DNA of 64,000 nucleotides from Symbiodinium natans (taxonomy: Eukaryota > Sar > Dinophyceae > Suessiales > Symbiodiniaceae), in the NCBI GenBank assembly GCA_905221605.1, contig CAJNDS010002603.1, positions 250,001-314,000 of the forward strand, given 5' to 3'. The notes beneath the pieces are model-generated. The model was given only the letters and a program-made list of their open reading frames with translations, did not search any database and was not told the origin of the DNA. The position numbers and the translations under genes were made by a program. This document shows positions 33,701 to 43,900 of the stretch, piece after piece (the stretch's first letter is position 1; every line of letters starts with the position of its first letter).

Positions 33701-34365
33701 CCCCGCAAACAGTCAGGGGGTCCTGAATAATTCGGCAAAATTGACTTTAAAGGGGAGGCCCCTACTAAAGCGGGTCTAACATTAATGAGCAACTTGAGCA
33801 GACTGCAAGGACTAGCATCGAGGAGGCGAAGGTGTCAGCCGGGCAGGCCCAGCCGTGTGCGCTGCGCGCTGTCACGGTCGTCACGCTGTCACGGTCTTTA
33901 AGCTGGCGCGCAGGCCGTGTCCTTCAACGTATCACCGGGGCCAAAGGGGGCGCATGCCGTCAACATCCAGGCCCACGAGCGCTCTCCGAATCATCTTCTC
34001 CAATCATCTGGTCCAATCATTTCTCAACCTCTCTGTCTCGAGGCCTTTGACGAAACGCGTGGCAGTGGGTCCTTTTCGGGGACGGTGAAGGCTTTCAACG
34101 ACACGAAGGCCAGGGAAGGAGCGAAGGAGAGCGAAGGAGAGCGAAGGTGCGAGAGCTGTAGGGCTGTTGGGCCTTTGTGCCTTTGAACTGCGCTCAGGGC
34201 TGGGGCTTCATCGAGTCTGCAGAGGCCAAGGAAGTCTTCCTGTCCGAGATCTTTCTGCACAAGAACGAGCTTGGAGGGAAAGGCGTATCTGTTGGTGACA
34301 AGGTGCAGTTTACAGTGGACGTCAGCAGTGGGCGCGCCACCGCCAAGAATGTGACACCAGCATAG
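29371..34365 (+). CDS. RNA-binding protein with four cold-shock domains
   Basis: Cold-shock domains are OB-fold RNA/ssDNA binders. ATG at 29,371 opens MSYTGTVRSFNPHK (exon 29,371-29,412). Further exons: 29,491-29,728 (GWGFIECAE, SDVFLLKNDL; then FGEVRSFNQSK), 29,813 onward (FGFLSSPATE, KDCFFIRSQ), about 30,022-30,081 (GLHVQFHAK), 30,190-30,231 (EGERGPIASDVRVL), 30,328-30,483 (a Gly/Phe-rich linker, then VFFGVVKAVHEK), 32,280 onward (GFGHLSSEAMTRLYGKDLFA), 33,914-33,970 (AVSFNVSPGPKGAHAVNIQ), 34,043-34,108 (GSFSGTVKAFNDTK) and 34,198-34,365 (GWGFIESAE..EIFLHKNEL), ending at TAG 34,363-34,365. GWGFIE and DVFL/EIFL are the RNP1-like and RNP2-like strands. Domains 2 and 3 are divergent. Donors: GC 29,413, 29,729, 33,971 and 34,109; GT 30,082 and 30,484; GA 30,232. 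The exact end of the 29,813 and 32,280 exons is unresolved. A role in translation or mRNA stability is inferred. Confidence 0.85.
30484..32279 (+). other. 1.8-kb intron of the cold-shock gene, with a reverse open frame
   Basis: A GT-AG intron. It contains a GA run (30,646-30,662), a CAG/AAG trinucleotide run (30,677-30,745) and a 229-codon minus-strand open frame (31,207-31,896) with Cys-, Ser- and Val-rich content. That frame has no recognisable motif; it could be a decayed mobile-element fragment or chance. Confidence 0.5.
30646..30745. repeat. (GA)n followed by (CAG)n and (AAG)n
   Basis: GA dinucleotides (30,646-30,662) are followed by CAG triplets (30,677-30,703) and AGA/AAG triplets (30,704-30,745) in the intron. 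Confidence 0.92.
32468..33785. mobile_element. 1.3-kb unit with TTAATGTT inverted ends in a cold-shock-gene intron
   Basis: The left end reads TTAATGTTGGACCTGCTTTA, then a C run. The reverse complement of the right end (33,752-33,785) reads TTAATGTTAGACCCGCTTTA, then GTAGGGG. A third copy of the end motif (ATAATGTTGGACCCTCTTTA) lies inside at 33,484 in the same orientation as the left end. Both outer ends contain TTAA. The interior holds C runs (32,497-32,509; 33,514-33,526), a GA run (32,933-32,948) and CCTAAACCCTAAAC at 33,098-33,111, but no transposase. It is probably a non-autonomous element; TTAA ends recall piggyBac target sites but nothing more supports that family. Confidence 0.55.
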
Positions 34366-34796
34366 AAACGGCACGGCAGCCTGAGCTTGCGAATTCGGCC
34401 CTTTAGAGCAATCGACTCGCTTCCTAACAAGGAGGAAATGCCGGAAATGTTTGCCATTGCATGAAAAGAGGGTGCTCGGCTTTTTTGTCGGGAGCATGTT
34501 GATCTTCCTTGTCCCTATGCCAGTACCCTGCTAGCAGGCTTTGGGCAATGGGTCAGCTGTCACGGCGAGCACGTTGAAAGCAAGGCAGTGGCAGTCTGGG
34601 AAGGTACTTTAGCGGCTTTAGCGCTTGGCAAGATGGGCATGCTTGGGCCATTTTGGGCCATTGGGCTTGGAAGGTTTGATGCCTCCAGCGCCCCGCAGTG
34701 TTTGCTCCGAAGGACGTGTCATAGGGCAGAATTCGCCCAAGACATTGAAGATCACAGCCACTGGTAGCGGCTACCGTAGCGTGAATTAATTGCGAG
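34366..34796. other. Intergenic, no gene seen
   Basis: The short spacer between the cold-shock gene and the next EF-hand-like gene contains an imperfect repeat of GGGCCATTTTGGGCCATTGG (34,646-34,668). No open frame of note. Confidence 0.5.
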
Positions 34797-35125
34797 GCAG
34801 GACCCGGCAAAGGCGGAACAGGAGTTCTTTGATGCCGTGGACTTCTTTGCCGAAGGCCAGCTGCCCAGTGCATATCAGTGCATCTCTATGGCCTCATGCG
34901 CATTCCTGTATCGCATGCCACGACGGCCGCCTTCTTTCCACAGGCGCCCCATATCACGCTGAGAAGTTCGACGACTTCTTTCACATGGTCTCTGCCGTCC
35001 ACGAGGACGGGGCGACAAGCATGACACAGCATGGCACGGCATGGTACAGCCCAACCAAAAACCGTGCACAGGACGATGACGAGTTCCGCTTGATGACGTC
35101 CAGCGCCTTCGACGTGGTTGAGTGA
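34797..35125 (+). CDS. EF-hand-like (calcyphosin-type) gene fragment
   Basis: Exon 34,797-34,878 reads QDPAKAEQEFFDAVDFFAEG and QLPSAYQ; exon 34,944-35,005 reads APYHAEKFDDFFHMVSAVHE; exon 35,072-35,122 reads DDDEFRLMTSSAFDVVE, followed by TGA or a further donor. The join VSAVHE-DDDEFRLM matches the calcyphosin segment VSASIDDDExF, so this is a relative of the EF-hand genes upstream. GA donors are used (35,006). The calcium-binding loops are not preserved in the visible part, so binding is uncertain. Confidence 0.5.
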
Positions 35126-37080
35126 GTTAACTGCTGTTTGCTCATGCCGGCCTTGGAGATCGAATGGGCACCTGCCAATGCGGAAAAAGGCAGAGAGGCA
35201 TGCGGCATGCAGTCAAGGGCAGCGCCGTCAGCGTAGTCCAGTTCCGTCCAGTTCATGGTGTTTTCGGTGGGGGAGAGCCAAGTCCAGATCCAGAGGAGTT
35301 CGGAAGCAAAGGCGAGAGCGCGACAGAAGAGTGAGAGGTCGCAGATTGCAACGCGGAGTTTAAGGCAATTTTGCCTCCGTAGCGGAAAAAATCCCAGAAG
35401 GCCTCCAAGGGTCCCAGGAGGCCTCACGGCACAGCACGCGGAAAGTAGATGCCCAAATGCACCTGTGCCCCCTTTGCACATGCAGGAAGTGCTGTAGACA
35501 CTTTGGCTCAGAATGATCCGGGCCAGCACAGTTTTTTTTCGCACGTGTCGTCATCTCCATGACGCTGCTTCAGTTGTGTTTGTTGCTTCGCACCTGGGAC
35601 TTTAGTACTATGCTCTCCAAAGACCGACAGAACCTTTTAGCTGCTTACCTCTTCACGCCCAGCCAACGAAGATACGAAGCGCCTGGAGGGGCATAATACA
35701 AACGCATGCTAAACCGCATGCTGAGCCCGAAAAAAGGCGAGCCCCTGCCCATCTTACATGATGTGCTGATGTTGTGGATGCTGGCCGCCCCACACCATGC
35801 CGTTTTTGCGCTCCCTACAACATCTGCATTGCCAGAGCCTCTGCATAGAGCTTCGGCCAAGGCATGTCCACTTTCAAAGTCAAAGTCCCGGACGGTGCCA
35901 TGCAACACCTTCTCAACAACCCTTCAAATACTTGGATGCCTTCGAAGAGCAGATTCCTACAGTTTCCTGGGCGCGACGAGATTCTGGAGGAGCTACTCCT
36001 GCGGTTGCTGATCCGGGGCAGTAAGCTGGCAGGGGAGCCTCTGATCCCCCTAAGTTGCGTGCTTTGCCGCTATGACGACGGGAAGGGGAGCTGCTCAGTG
36101 CCACTCGGAGAGATGAACCTCAGAGGAGTGGGTTGCCAACGACTCGCCATATACTCTCTGCTAGCATCTGCAACGGGCCCGAACCGCCTCAACCTCCTCA
36201 AGTCTTCATAAGTCTAAGGCACAGCCACCCCTTCCAGCAGCTAACCTTGGCCTTGGGTGCGGAGCGGCCCATGCTGGTGGGGGACACGGCCCTGGTTCTG
36301 CCCCAGGGGCGTGCGATCAGGAAACCAGGGAAAGGGAAGGAACGGAGAATCGCCCCGTACAATAAGGACGCATAAGGAAGACTCGTGACAGCTTACATTG
36401 GTTTGGAGGGATCCCTGCCCGTGGAAGAAATAATGCGTTTCCCAGCCAAGGGCCTAGTGCGTTGCATGGGAAACCTGTAAAAACTCAGGTTTAGCAGCTA
36501 TCCTCTTGCGCGAGCATAGCAGGGATTTTCAGAGGTTCGTAGACAACTTAGGCCCCTGAAGGATTGAGAAGGGTCCCCTGAAGGATTGAGAAGGGCGTGC
36601 CCCACGGCGTCCTGGAGCAGCACTCCCCATGCGAGGTCCGACTAAGCCTGAACCTATTTGTTGCCAGCCACTGGGTAATGCGTTTAGGATATTCTTGGAG
36701 ATCCTTGCTTTCTCCTTCATTCCCTCAAAACAACGCAAAAGCTAAACTTCACAGGAGCCATGCATATGTATCATGTTCAGATCTTATGGCCATTCTAGCC
36801 CCTCCGTACCCAGGTAAGGCCGAGGCCAGCTCGCCGCCCCTCTGCCTGCTGCCTGGTCCCCTGGAGCCTTCCACACAGCTCCTGGCCCCCACTCCTTTGG
36901 ATCTATATTTTGCGCTTTGAGCTTTGAGGCGCTTGGTAGTGTGGCATTCTAAGCTGTCCAAATGTCCGCTAGGCAGGTGGCCTGAAACCTTACTGAAGTA
37001 CAGAGACGAGGCTCTGCGCCTTCCGATGGGCGCGGCCCACCACCCTGGATGCTTCCTTCCGACCACAGGATGGCATGCTG
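35126..37080 (+). CDS. Several candidate exons of an unrecognised protein
   Basis: Stretches with coding-like codon use appear at about 35,862-35,905 (MSTFKVKVPDGAM), 35,966-36,050 (GRDEILEELLLRLLIRG, then SKLAGEPLIPLS), 36,238-36,312 (QLTLALGAERPMLVGDTALV) and 36,990-37,068 (LKYRDEALRLPMGAAHH). I cannot join them into one frame-consistent model or name a family. They lie between the EF-hand-like gene and the trinucleotide tract, and may be its continuation. Confidence 0.3.
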
Positions 37081-37115
37081 AAGGACCTTTGGGCCCTGTG
37101 TGACTTGGAAAAAAC

Positions 37116-38034
<919 letters not shown>

Positions 38035-38640
38035 ACGGAGGTGGCCCATAATTGTCGGTGCGGTCTGTCTTGTTGTTGGCTTAAACCACATATTTGCTGT
38101 TTTCACCACGTTAATCACGACTTGGGGGCTTCTTTTTTGGAGTCGAGGAGGTCGCTTGGCCCATGAAGGTCCTAGTCGCTGTGCAGAGCTGCCCTGCGGC
38201 GTGGTTTGTCCAGCTATCTGGGGGCGAGGAGCTGAACCCCACAGGTCATAAGTAATCTCCAACCCTATCGCCTATCGTCATAAACCCTAAATCCCATGAG
38301 CCCCTTGAAACCCTAAACTGTCCATGAACCCTAAACCTTCCATGAATCTGAAATGCCCTTGTGTGAAACTCCAAACCCCGAGAAACTCTGTGCTTTCGTT
38401 TGCAAGGCGAGGCGTCGGAAGAAGGGCTGCAGCCTACGAAGCGCCGGCGGCAAGCAACCTCAGTGCCTTCCGAGCTCCCGACCGAGCCTCTATAGGGTTT
38501 AGGGTTCTGCTCGGGCTCTACAACCTGTTGGCGGATTGCGTGGGGTGGTTGCCGGGAACCCGGCATATTTTTGGTATATTTTGGGTAGGACTTAGGATAA
38601 TATATCGTTCGTTCCTCGTTCGAAGTGAGGATTGGGGTGT
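38035..38640. other. Telomere-like motifs and a small basic open stretch
   Basis: CCCTAAA-type motifs occur at 38,283-38,337 and TTTAGGG at 38,494-38,505. A small frame at 38,405-38,500 (EGLQPTKRRRQATS) with a nuclear-localisation-like basic cluster ends in TAG and might be a terminal exon. Confidence 0.35.
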
Positions 38641-38656
38641 GGACAGCCGTGTGGCT

Positions 38657-38908
38657 ATGGACTTTGCGGGTCTCAGCGCAGGCGCGCGGCAGGTGTGCTT
38701 CGAGCGGTTGCAGAAGGTGGGAGCTTCACAAAACTCCACTGTGCTAGTTACCCTTAGTGGCTTTGGCGGCCAAGAATATCCGATGTTTGTTTGGTGGGGG
38801 TGGGGGGGGAGGACCACGGTATTGAACGATACCCAGGTCTTCGAAGACCGCAGCAAGGTGCGTGACATCAACAGCTACTGCTCCACCGTCATCAAGGCGG
38901 AGGGTTGA
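38657..38908 (+). CDS. Terminal two exons of an unrecognised protein
   Basis: Exon 38,657-38,715 (MDFAGLSAGARQVCFERLQK) has a GT donor at 38,716. Exon 38,858-38,908 (VRDINSYCSTVIKAEG) ends in TGA. The frames join cleanly and codons end mostly in C/G. The helical-hairpin look (leucine-rich helix, then VRDINSYC) recalls low-complexity C-termini seen in dinoflagellate RNA-binding proteins, but no domain can be named. Confidence 0.45.
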   Translation: MDFAGLSAGARQVCFERLQKVGASQNSTVLVTLSGFGGQEYPMFVWWGWGGRTTVLNDTQVFEDRSKVRDINSYCSTVIKAEG

Positions 38909-39626
38909 GGTTTTTTGAAACGACCAATCCTCCAAAAGTCTCGGTTTAGGGTCATGGGTTTAGGGTTTAGGGCGTGCGGTCTCAGCCAGTCGTGCAGAGC
39001 GTGTGGGGCTCTTTGGCGTCGCCCTCGTCTGCACAGTTTAACGGGCATGCGAACCCCGTAGCAGGGTGTCAGCGACAGCTTCGGTGCAACACTGACGCCG
39101 CGCCTGAGTCTAGACCGTGTTGGGAAGCATGTTTTGGGTTTATAGATAGCTGTCGACATCAGGGGCCACATGACCACTTAGTCATTTTGAAAGAGGGCTT
39201 TCTGGATTATTCGTGAGGGGACATCTTTGAAGAGTTGAGGAAGGAGGCCTTCGAGGCCAAGCTCGAGGGCTCTGGATGGATCCTCGCACGAATTCCAGGG
39301 CCTCCTCACAAGCCTCCCTCCTCCAGCCAGAGCATCCCGCCAGCCGGTCAACACTAAACATTAAGTTCCGTGTGAAAGGAGCTGTTCGGTTGGGGGGACG
39401 GTTCGCTTAAAAAGGCGGTTCAAACCGGTTCAGTTCAAGGCTGGGTTGGGCACTTACTTGATTGCAGAAACTAGAGTTGAGGGGCTTCAGGGCATTCAGG
39501 GGTCAACCCGGGGTTCGGATTCTTCGGGTAGATCCGACCCACCTTGAACTTCCCGGTGCCCGAAATAATACTGAACTCAGGGTTTGGGGCCTGAACTTCT
39601 ATCATACTAGCTCCTCCTCTGTTCAG
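38909..39626. other. Intergenic/intronic with telomere-like motifs
   Basis: TTTAGGG motifs cluster at 38,945-38,972. A small frame at 39,220-39,290 (DIFEELRKEAFEAKLEG) could be an exon. Nothing else can be supported. Confidence 0.35.
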
Positions 39627-40209
39627 GAAGCTCAGCGACCTGGATTCCAGCGCCATCGGGGCCCTGGCCGGTCTCCCGGAGAATGCAGCCTCAGAGCTCG
39701 TCCGGGGTCTTCGACCTGCTTCCGTATCAAACTTGCCCCTTTGCCGCCGGAAGGATCCCGAATGAGGGTTGGGGGTTAAGGTCTTTTCCAAGGCTGTTTA
39801 GGTTTCTAAGACCTCTCAGGGTTTGAGCTGTTTAGGGCTTCGTTTGGATGCGTTTTTAGGTTCAGAATTCCTGAACGCTAACAGTTCACGAGCCCCAAAC
39901 CTCGACAAACTCCAACCTGACCCCTCGAAACTGCACAAACCTTCAACCGCCTCAGCCGCCTCAGCTGCCTCAGCCGCCCCAACCCGTTCCCATGTTCGGA
40001 CCGAAGCCCTTGCCTGCCTTGTGAAAGTACGAGAGTCGAGCCCTACAAATGAAAGGTCCGCCTTCGTGTCTGGCGCGGCGAAGCGGCTGGGCGCCCAGTG
40101 CCCTTTGGCCCAAGCACTCGTCGAGGGATGGCCGGCGGTGGCAAAGGTGCTGGGCAAGGCCGGCCCACTCAACAAATGTCCTAGCTGCCATTGTTTTGGA
40201 AGGGTTTAG
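39627..40209 (+). CDS. Candidate exons, unknown protein
   Basis: Exon from 39,627 (after GTTCAG) reads KLSDLDSSAIGALAGLPEN and then AASELVRGLRP. Further on, 40,045-40,130 reads NERSAFVSGAAKRLGAQC and LAQALVEGWPAVAKV. The acceptor and codon use support coding; the exons are probably linked through an intron holding TTTAGGG-like motifs (39,773-39,840). No family named. Confidence 0.35.
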
Positions 40210-40254
40210 GGATGTTTAGGGGGAAGGAGTGGAAAAGAGTCAGATAAAGATACA

Positions 40255-40640
40255 GAAGAAGAATTAGCCGTGGACGAAAAGATGTTAGAAGAAAAATGAA
40301 ACTTAGAAGAAAAAATAGAAGAATAATATGTAGAAGACAACATGTGACAACATGTCAGAATAAAACGAAAATTGAAGGAAAAGAACAAGATAGTTTCCTA
40401 AGCAGCAAAATGCAGGTCGAGCATGCAGTGCATGTTCGGATGTCACAACCCTTCCTGCCATGTGAGTCTGAAGAGTCGTGGTTTCAGACTGATTTGCGAC
40501 ACATGTTTCGATGATTTCAGAAGAGCTTGGCGAAAACCACGGCCCGATGGAAAAGGGGGTGCGGTGTCTTGAAGAAATGGGGCGAGGGAGGGGGGGGGGG
40601 GGGGCTTGTTCCCAAACTGTTCTACGTCTGGAAAGTTTTG
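40255..40640. repeat. AGAAGAA-rich stretch and G15 run
   Basis: AGAAGAAAAA/TAGAAGA purine repeats lie at 40,250-40,330, and a run of about 15 G at 40,591-40,604. No gene. Confidence 0.7.
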
Positions 40641-40966
40641 CTGAGTCTTTCCGGCCAGGACATCGTAACCCGGATGCAAAAAGGGTTTAGGGATGCTGCC
40701 AGCGGTCAAGGCAGGCAGTGGTGAGGAGACCTAAGCTCTTTGTGGGCCTTGGAAATAACAAGGTGTGGAGGGTGAGGGCTGTCCAAGCTCTTAACTCGAT
40801 GATGGGGATCTGCCCCGGTTATGCTAGAATTACAATGAAGGCAACTCATGCCTGGCCTGTGTACATGAAGCCGTGATAACCCTGGAAGCCCTCCGCCATC
40901 GATTTTTGTTTACGTTCCAAAGCTTTGACAAACCTCAGTACTCCTTAAAGCGGCCAGTAGCCACAG

Positions 40967-43900
40967 GGCGAGGACGCGGTCGGCGGCCAGTCGCTCGTCA
41001 AGGCCATCGCCCTCGCTTGCGAGCAGCAGACGCCCGAGGCATTCAAGACCATACCGGGGCCACGTCTTCCATAGAAGCAAAGACATATCATGCATTGCAT
41101 CATCTGCATATATACGAAATATACGAACGTATTGTACGTCTGTCTGCATGTATGTATGTATGCACGTATGTATGCAAGAGTGTATGTTAGATATGAGTTC
41201 TTACAACTCTTCTCCGCAACATATAATATGTATATGCATATATAATATATATAATACATCTGTCTTGCCACCAGCGTGACACCAGCATACAAATCGACCA
41301 GCTAGGCTGTCAGAGTCTGTCACATAAAAACACAGAGCCTCGCTAACAAAGCAATGAATCACACAATAACAAGAATCCATCAAGCTCCCCCCCTCCCCCG
41401 AGGCCTTCGAGCTGGCCTGCGCCGCGCTGTGCCGCTTCCCAGGCGGCTCTACTCCGCCCCTCTCCACCTACAACAAGATCTTCAAGGCTCGGCTGCGCAT
41501 GAGATTCGGAGTCTAAAGGTTTGACAGAAAGCGTCTCTTCAAGGCTTTTGGTATGTCACTTGCTGTTCTGGAGGCTTGGAGCAAACGTGGCTGGTAGGTG
41601 TTGGTTATGCGTCTCAATCAAATCCAAAGCAACAAAAACATCTTGAACATCTCTGAAACCGTCTTTCCGTCCACGTCCCTAAGAGGTTGCTGGGCGCGTC
41701 GGACGATGGCCCAAGGCGATGGGTTTGGCGCTTTTGCTAGGCTAAGGGGTTTAGGAGGTGCTGGTGAGGCTCTACAACATCCATTTGTAGTAGGGTTCCG
41801 CCGCAGCTTGGGTCATCGTTGTGGTATGCAGGCCCTGGAACTCTTCGGCCAGCTGCCCGAACACCTCCAGCCAAACCGCTACACCTACACGGCCCTTTTC
41901 GATGCGGTGGTCAAAGGTGGGGAGAGAGGATCAGAGCACATCTTCGCCTTTAAACTCTATTTTGCCTACCTAGGTTTATCCCAATGCTACTCCAAGAACT
42001 GCTAGGGTACTGAGCTGTAGATAGGTGGAGTCCCATACAGATAGTAGTCATAGGCTCGGTTCAGGGCTTGCTTGAGAGTTGTGCCGGCAGTCAACATCCA
42101 TAGAAACTAGCTATGATCTTGTGTTGACATTCTGGCGAAATCTGAAAACGAGTTTGGGCTCGGACACGAAAGTCTAGCCTTGCTGCGGTCTTGCAGACCT
42201 TGCAAGGCTCCTCTTAGTATGGGTTCGAAGACAAACAAACACTGGAAGCACAGGTTTACAGAGCCTCGATAGTAGGGCAAGAACCAGAAGCACTTAGTAG
42301 AACAACGTCCTCTATCGATTGTCTCCACTAACCATGCCATGGATGAATGGGAGCTTTGTGTATGTCGTGTATGTTGCTGTATTCTGTGCTTAGGTGCAGC
42401 TCTGGCTTCTTGCGCAGATGATGCATTCCTCCTCTACACTCTACACCAGTTCATGTATGTCATCTCGGTGCAGTCGGTGTCCTCATGGTCAGTCTCCTTT
42501 CCACGCCGTGCGAGTGCCTAAACCCCAAGTCTCTCATCCTCGCATTGCCAGACGCGAACCCCCCAAGAAGCCCGTGAACGAAACCCCGAACCCTGAAGAT
42601 CTCAGAGCCCAGACCCCAGGTGGAGGTCCTCAGACAGTCTTGTGGGCATTGTGGAACCACCTGCAACGCAGCAAAGTGACCAGGTAGGCGCTTGGGATAT
42701 TCTGGATGACTGGACATATTGAAGCGACCCCCTTTTATCGGGTTTATGTAGGGCTGATGCCAATTGGCTTAGGGGTTAGGCATGGTATTTGAAAAAAATT
42801 CTCGCGCTTCAAGTCCCAACCTAGGTGAAGCCTGACCTCCAGCTCATGAGCACGATGCTTCAAGGTAGGAGATCCCGGGCTGTAGGGCGTAGGGCTGAGC
42901 ATGGAGTGCTTTGAAACTTTAGAGGAGGAGTATGTTGTTGAGTTGAGGATGTCGAGCGGGTTCGGAGGTCACCCTGAAATCTCAAAGAGTACTTCTCCAA
43001 ATCCCTGAACCCTGCGCAGACTTAGCATCTAGCTTTGCTGAGTGGCTCGTCCAGCTATGCAGGTGCTGAAAGTATGTTCCGCACCTCCAAAATCTGTCCG
43101 TCACAAGTGCATCATGACCCCGAAAGCCGCCCACAAGTACCCCCGCAAAAGCCTCCAAACTCCCCAGTAGCCCTTCGGGGCTCTTAAGAATATCTCCTGC
43201 AGAAAGCTCGTCTTGCCTTTCAAAGGTTGCTCCGACTCCTCCGTGGTGGAGGAGCTGCTGGGAGAGCTCGACTGGCAAGGTCTGGCACCCAATCTGGAGG
43301 CAGTGTAGGGTTTTGGAGAGGCAAAAGGGACTTGCAAATTCGCTCTCCAACTTAAGTTTCTCTGCCAACGATGGGGAACATTTTTATTGGCACAGGTAAG
43401 ACCGGTGTGGCCCAAACTAATTTTTCCCGAGAGCCTCCCCCCCGAACTGCAGACCTCCGAATCCGGAACATCCAATCCAAGCACAGAGGCCCACACTCGA
43501 AGTCATGGGAAAACACCCACCCCAACCTTCCGTAGGGATTCAGGATGCGCTTCTCATTCTGCCCTGGCCAAGAGGTTCTCACCAGCATGCTCGGCTGCCT
43601 CAGACGCGCGGGCGCCGCGACAAACAAGACCTGGGAGGCCACGAAGGACAGGAAACACTTCGGGGATTTGGGGAGGTCTGGGGGCCACTAAAGAGGCCTT
43701 GGTCACTTATGCCCCCGAACACCTAGGTTCTGCGGAATGCCACCTGCCCACCGTAAACCCGAAACCCGTACACCACGTAAACTCCCATGAACCAAAATAA
43801 GCTGCTTCCGACTTCGTGAGGTGCTCTCGCTGGCCAAGAGCTGCGGCCTCACCTTGGACTGTCAGTTCCTTGTCCAGGCGCCGGCCTCCGTCAGGGGTAG

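Noticed and set aside
34645-34670. Possible SL relic (GGGCCATTTTGGGCC)
   Set aside because: It shares CCATTTTGG with the SL but lacks GCTCAAG; it is better seen as a local repeat of GGGCCATT.
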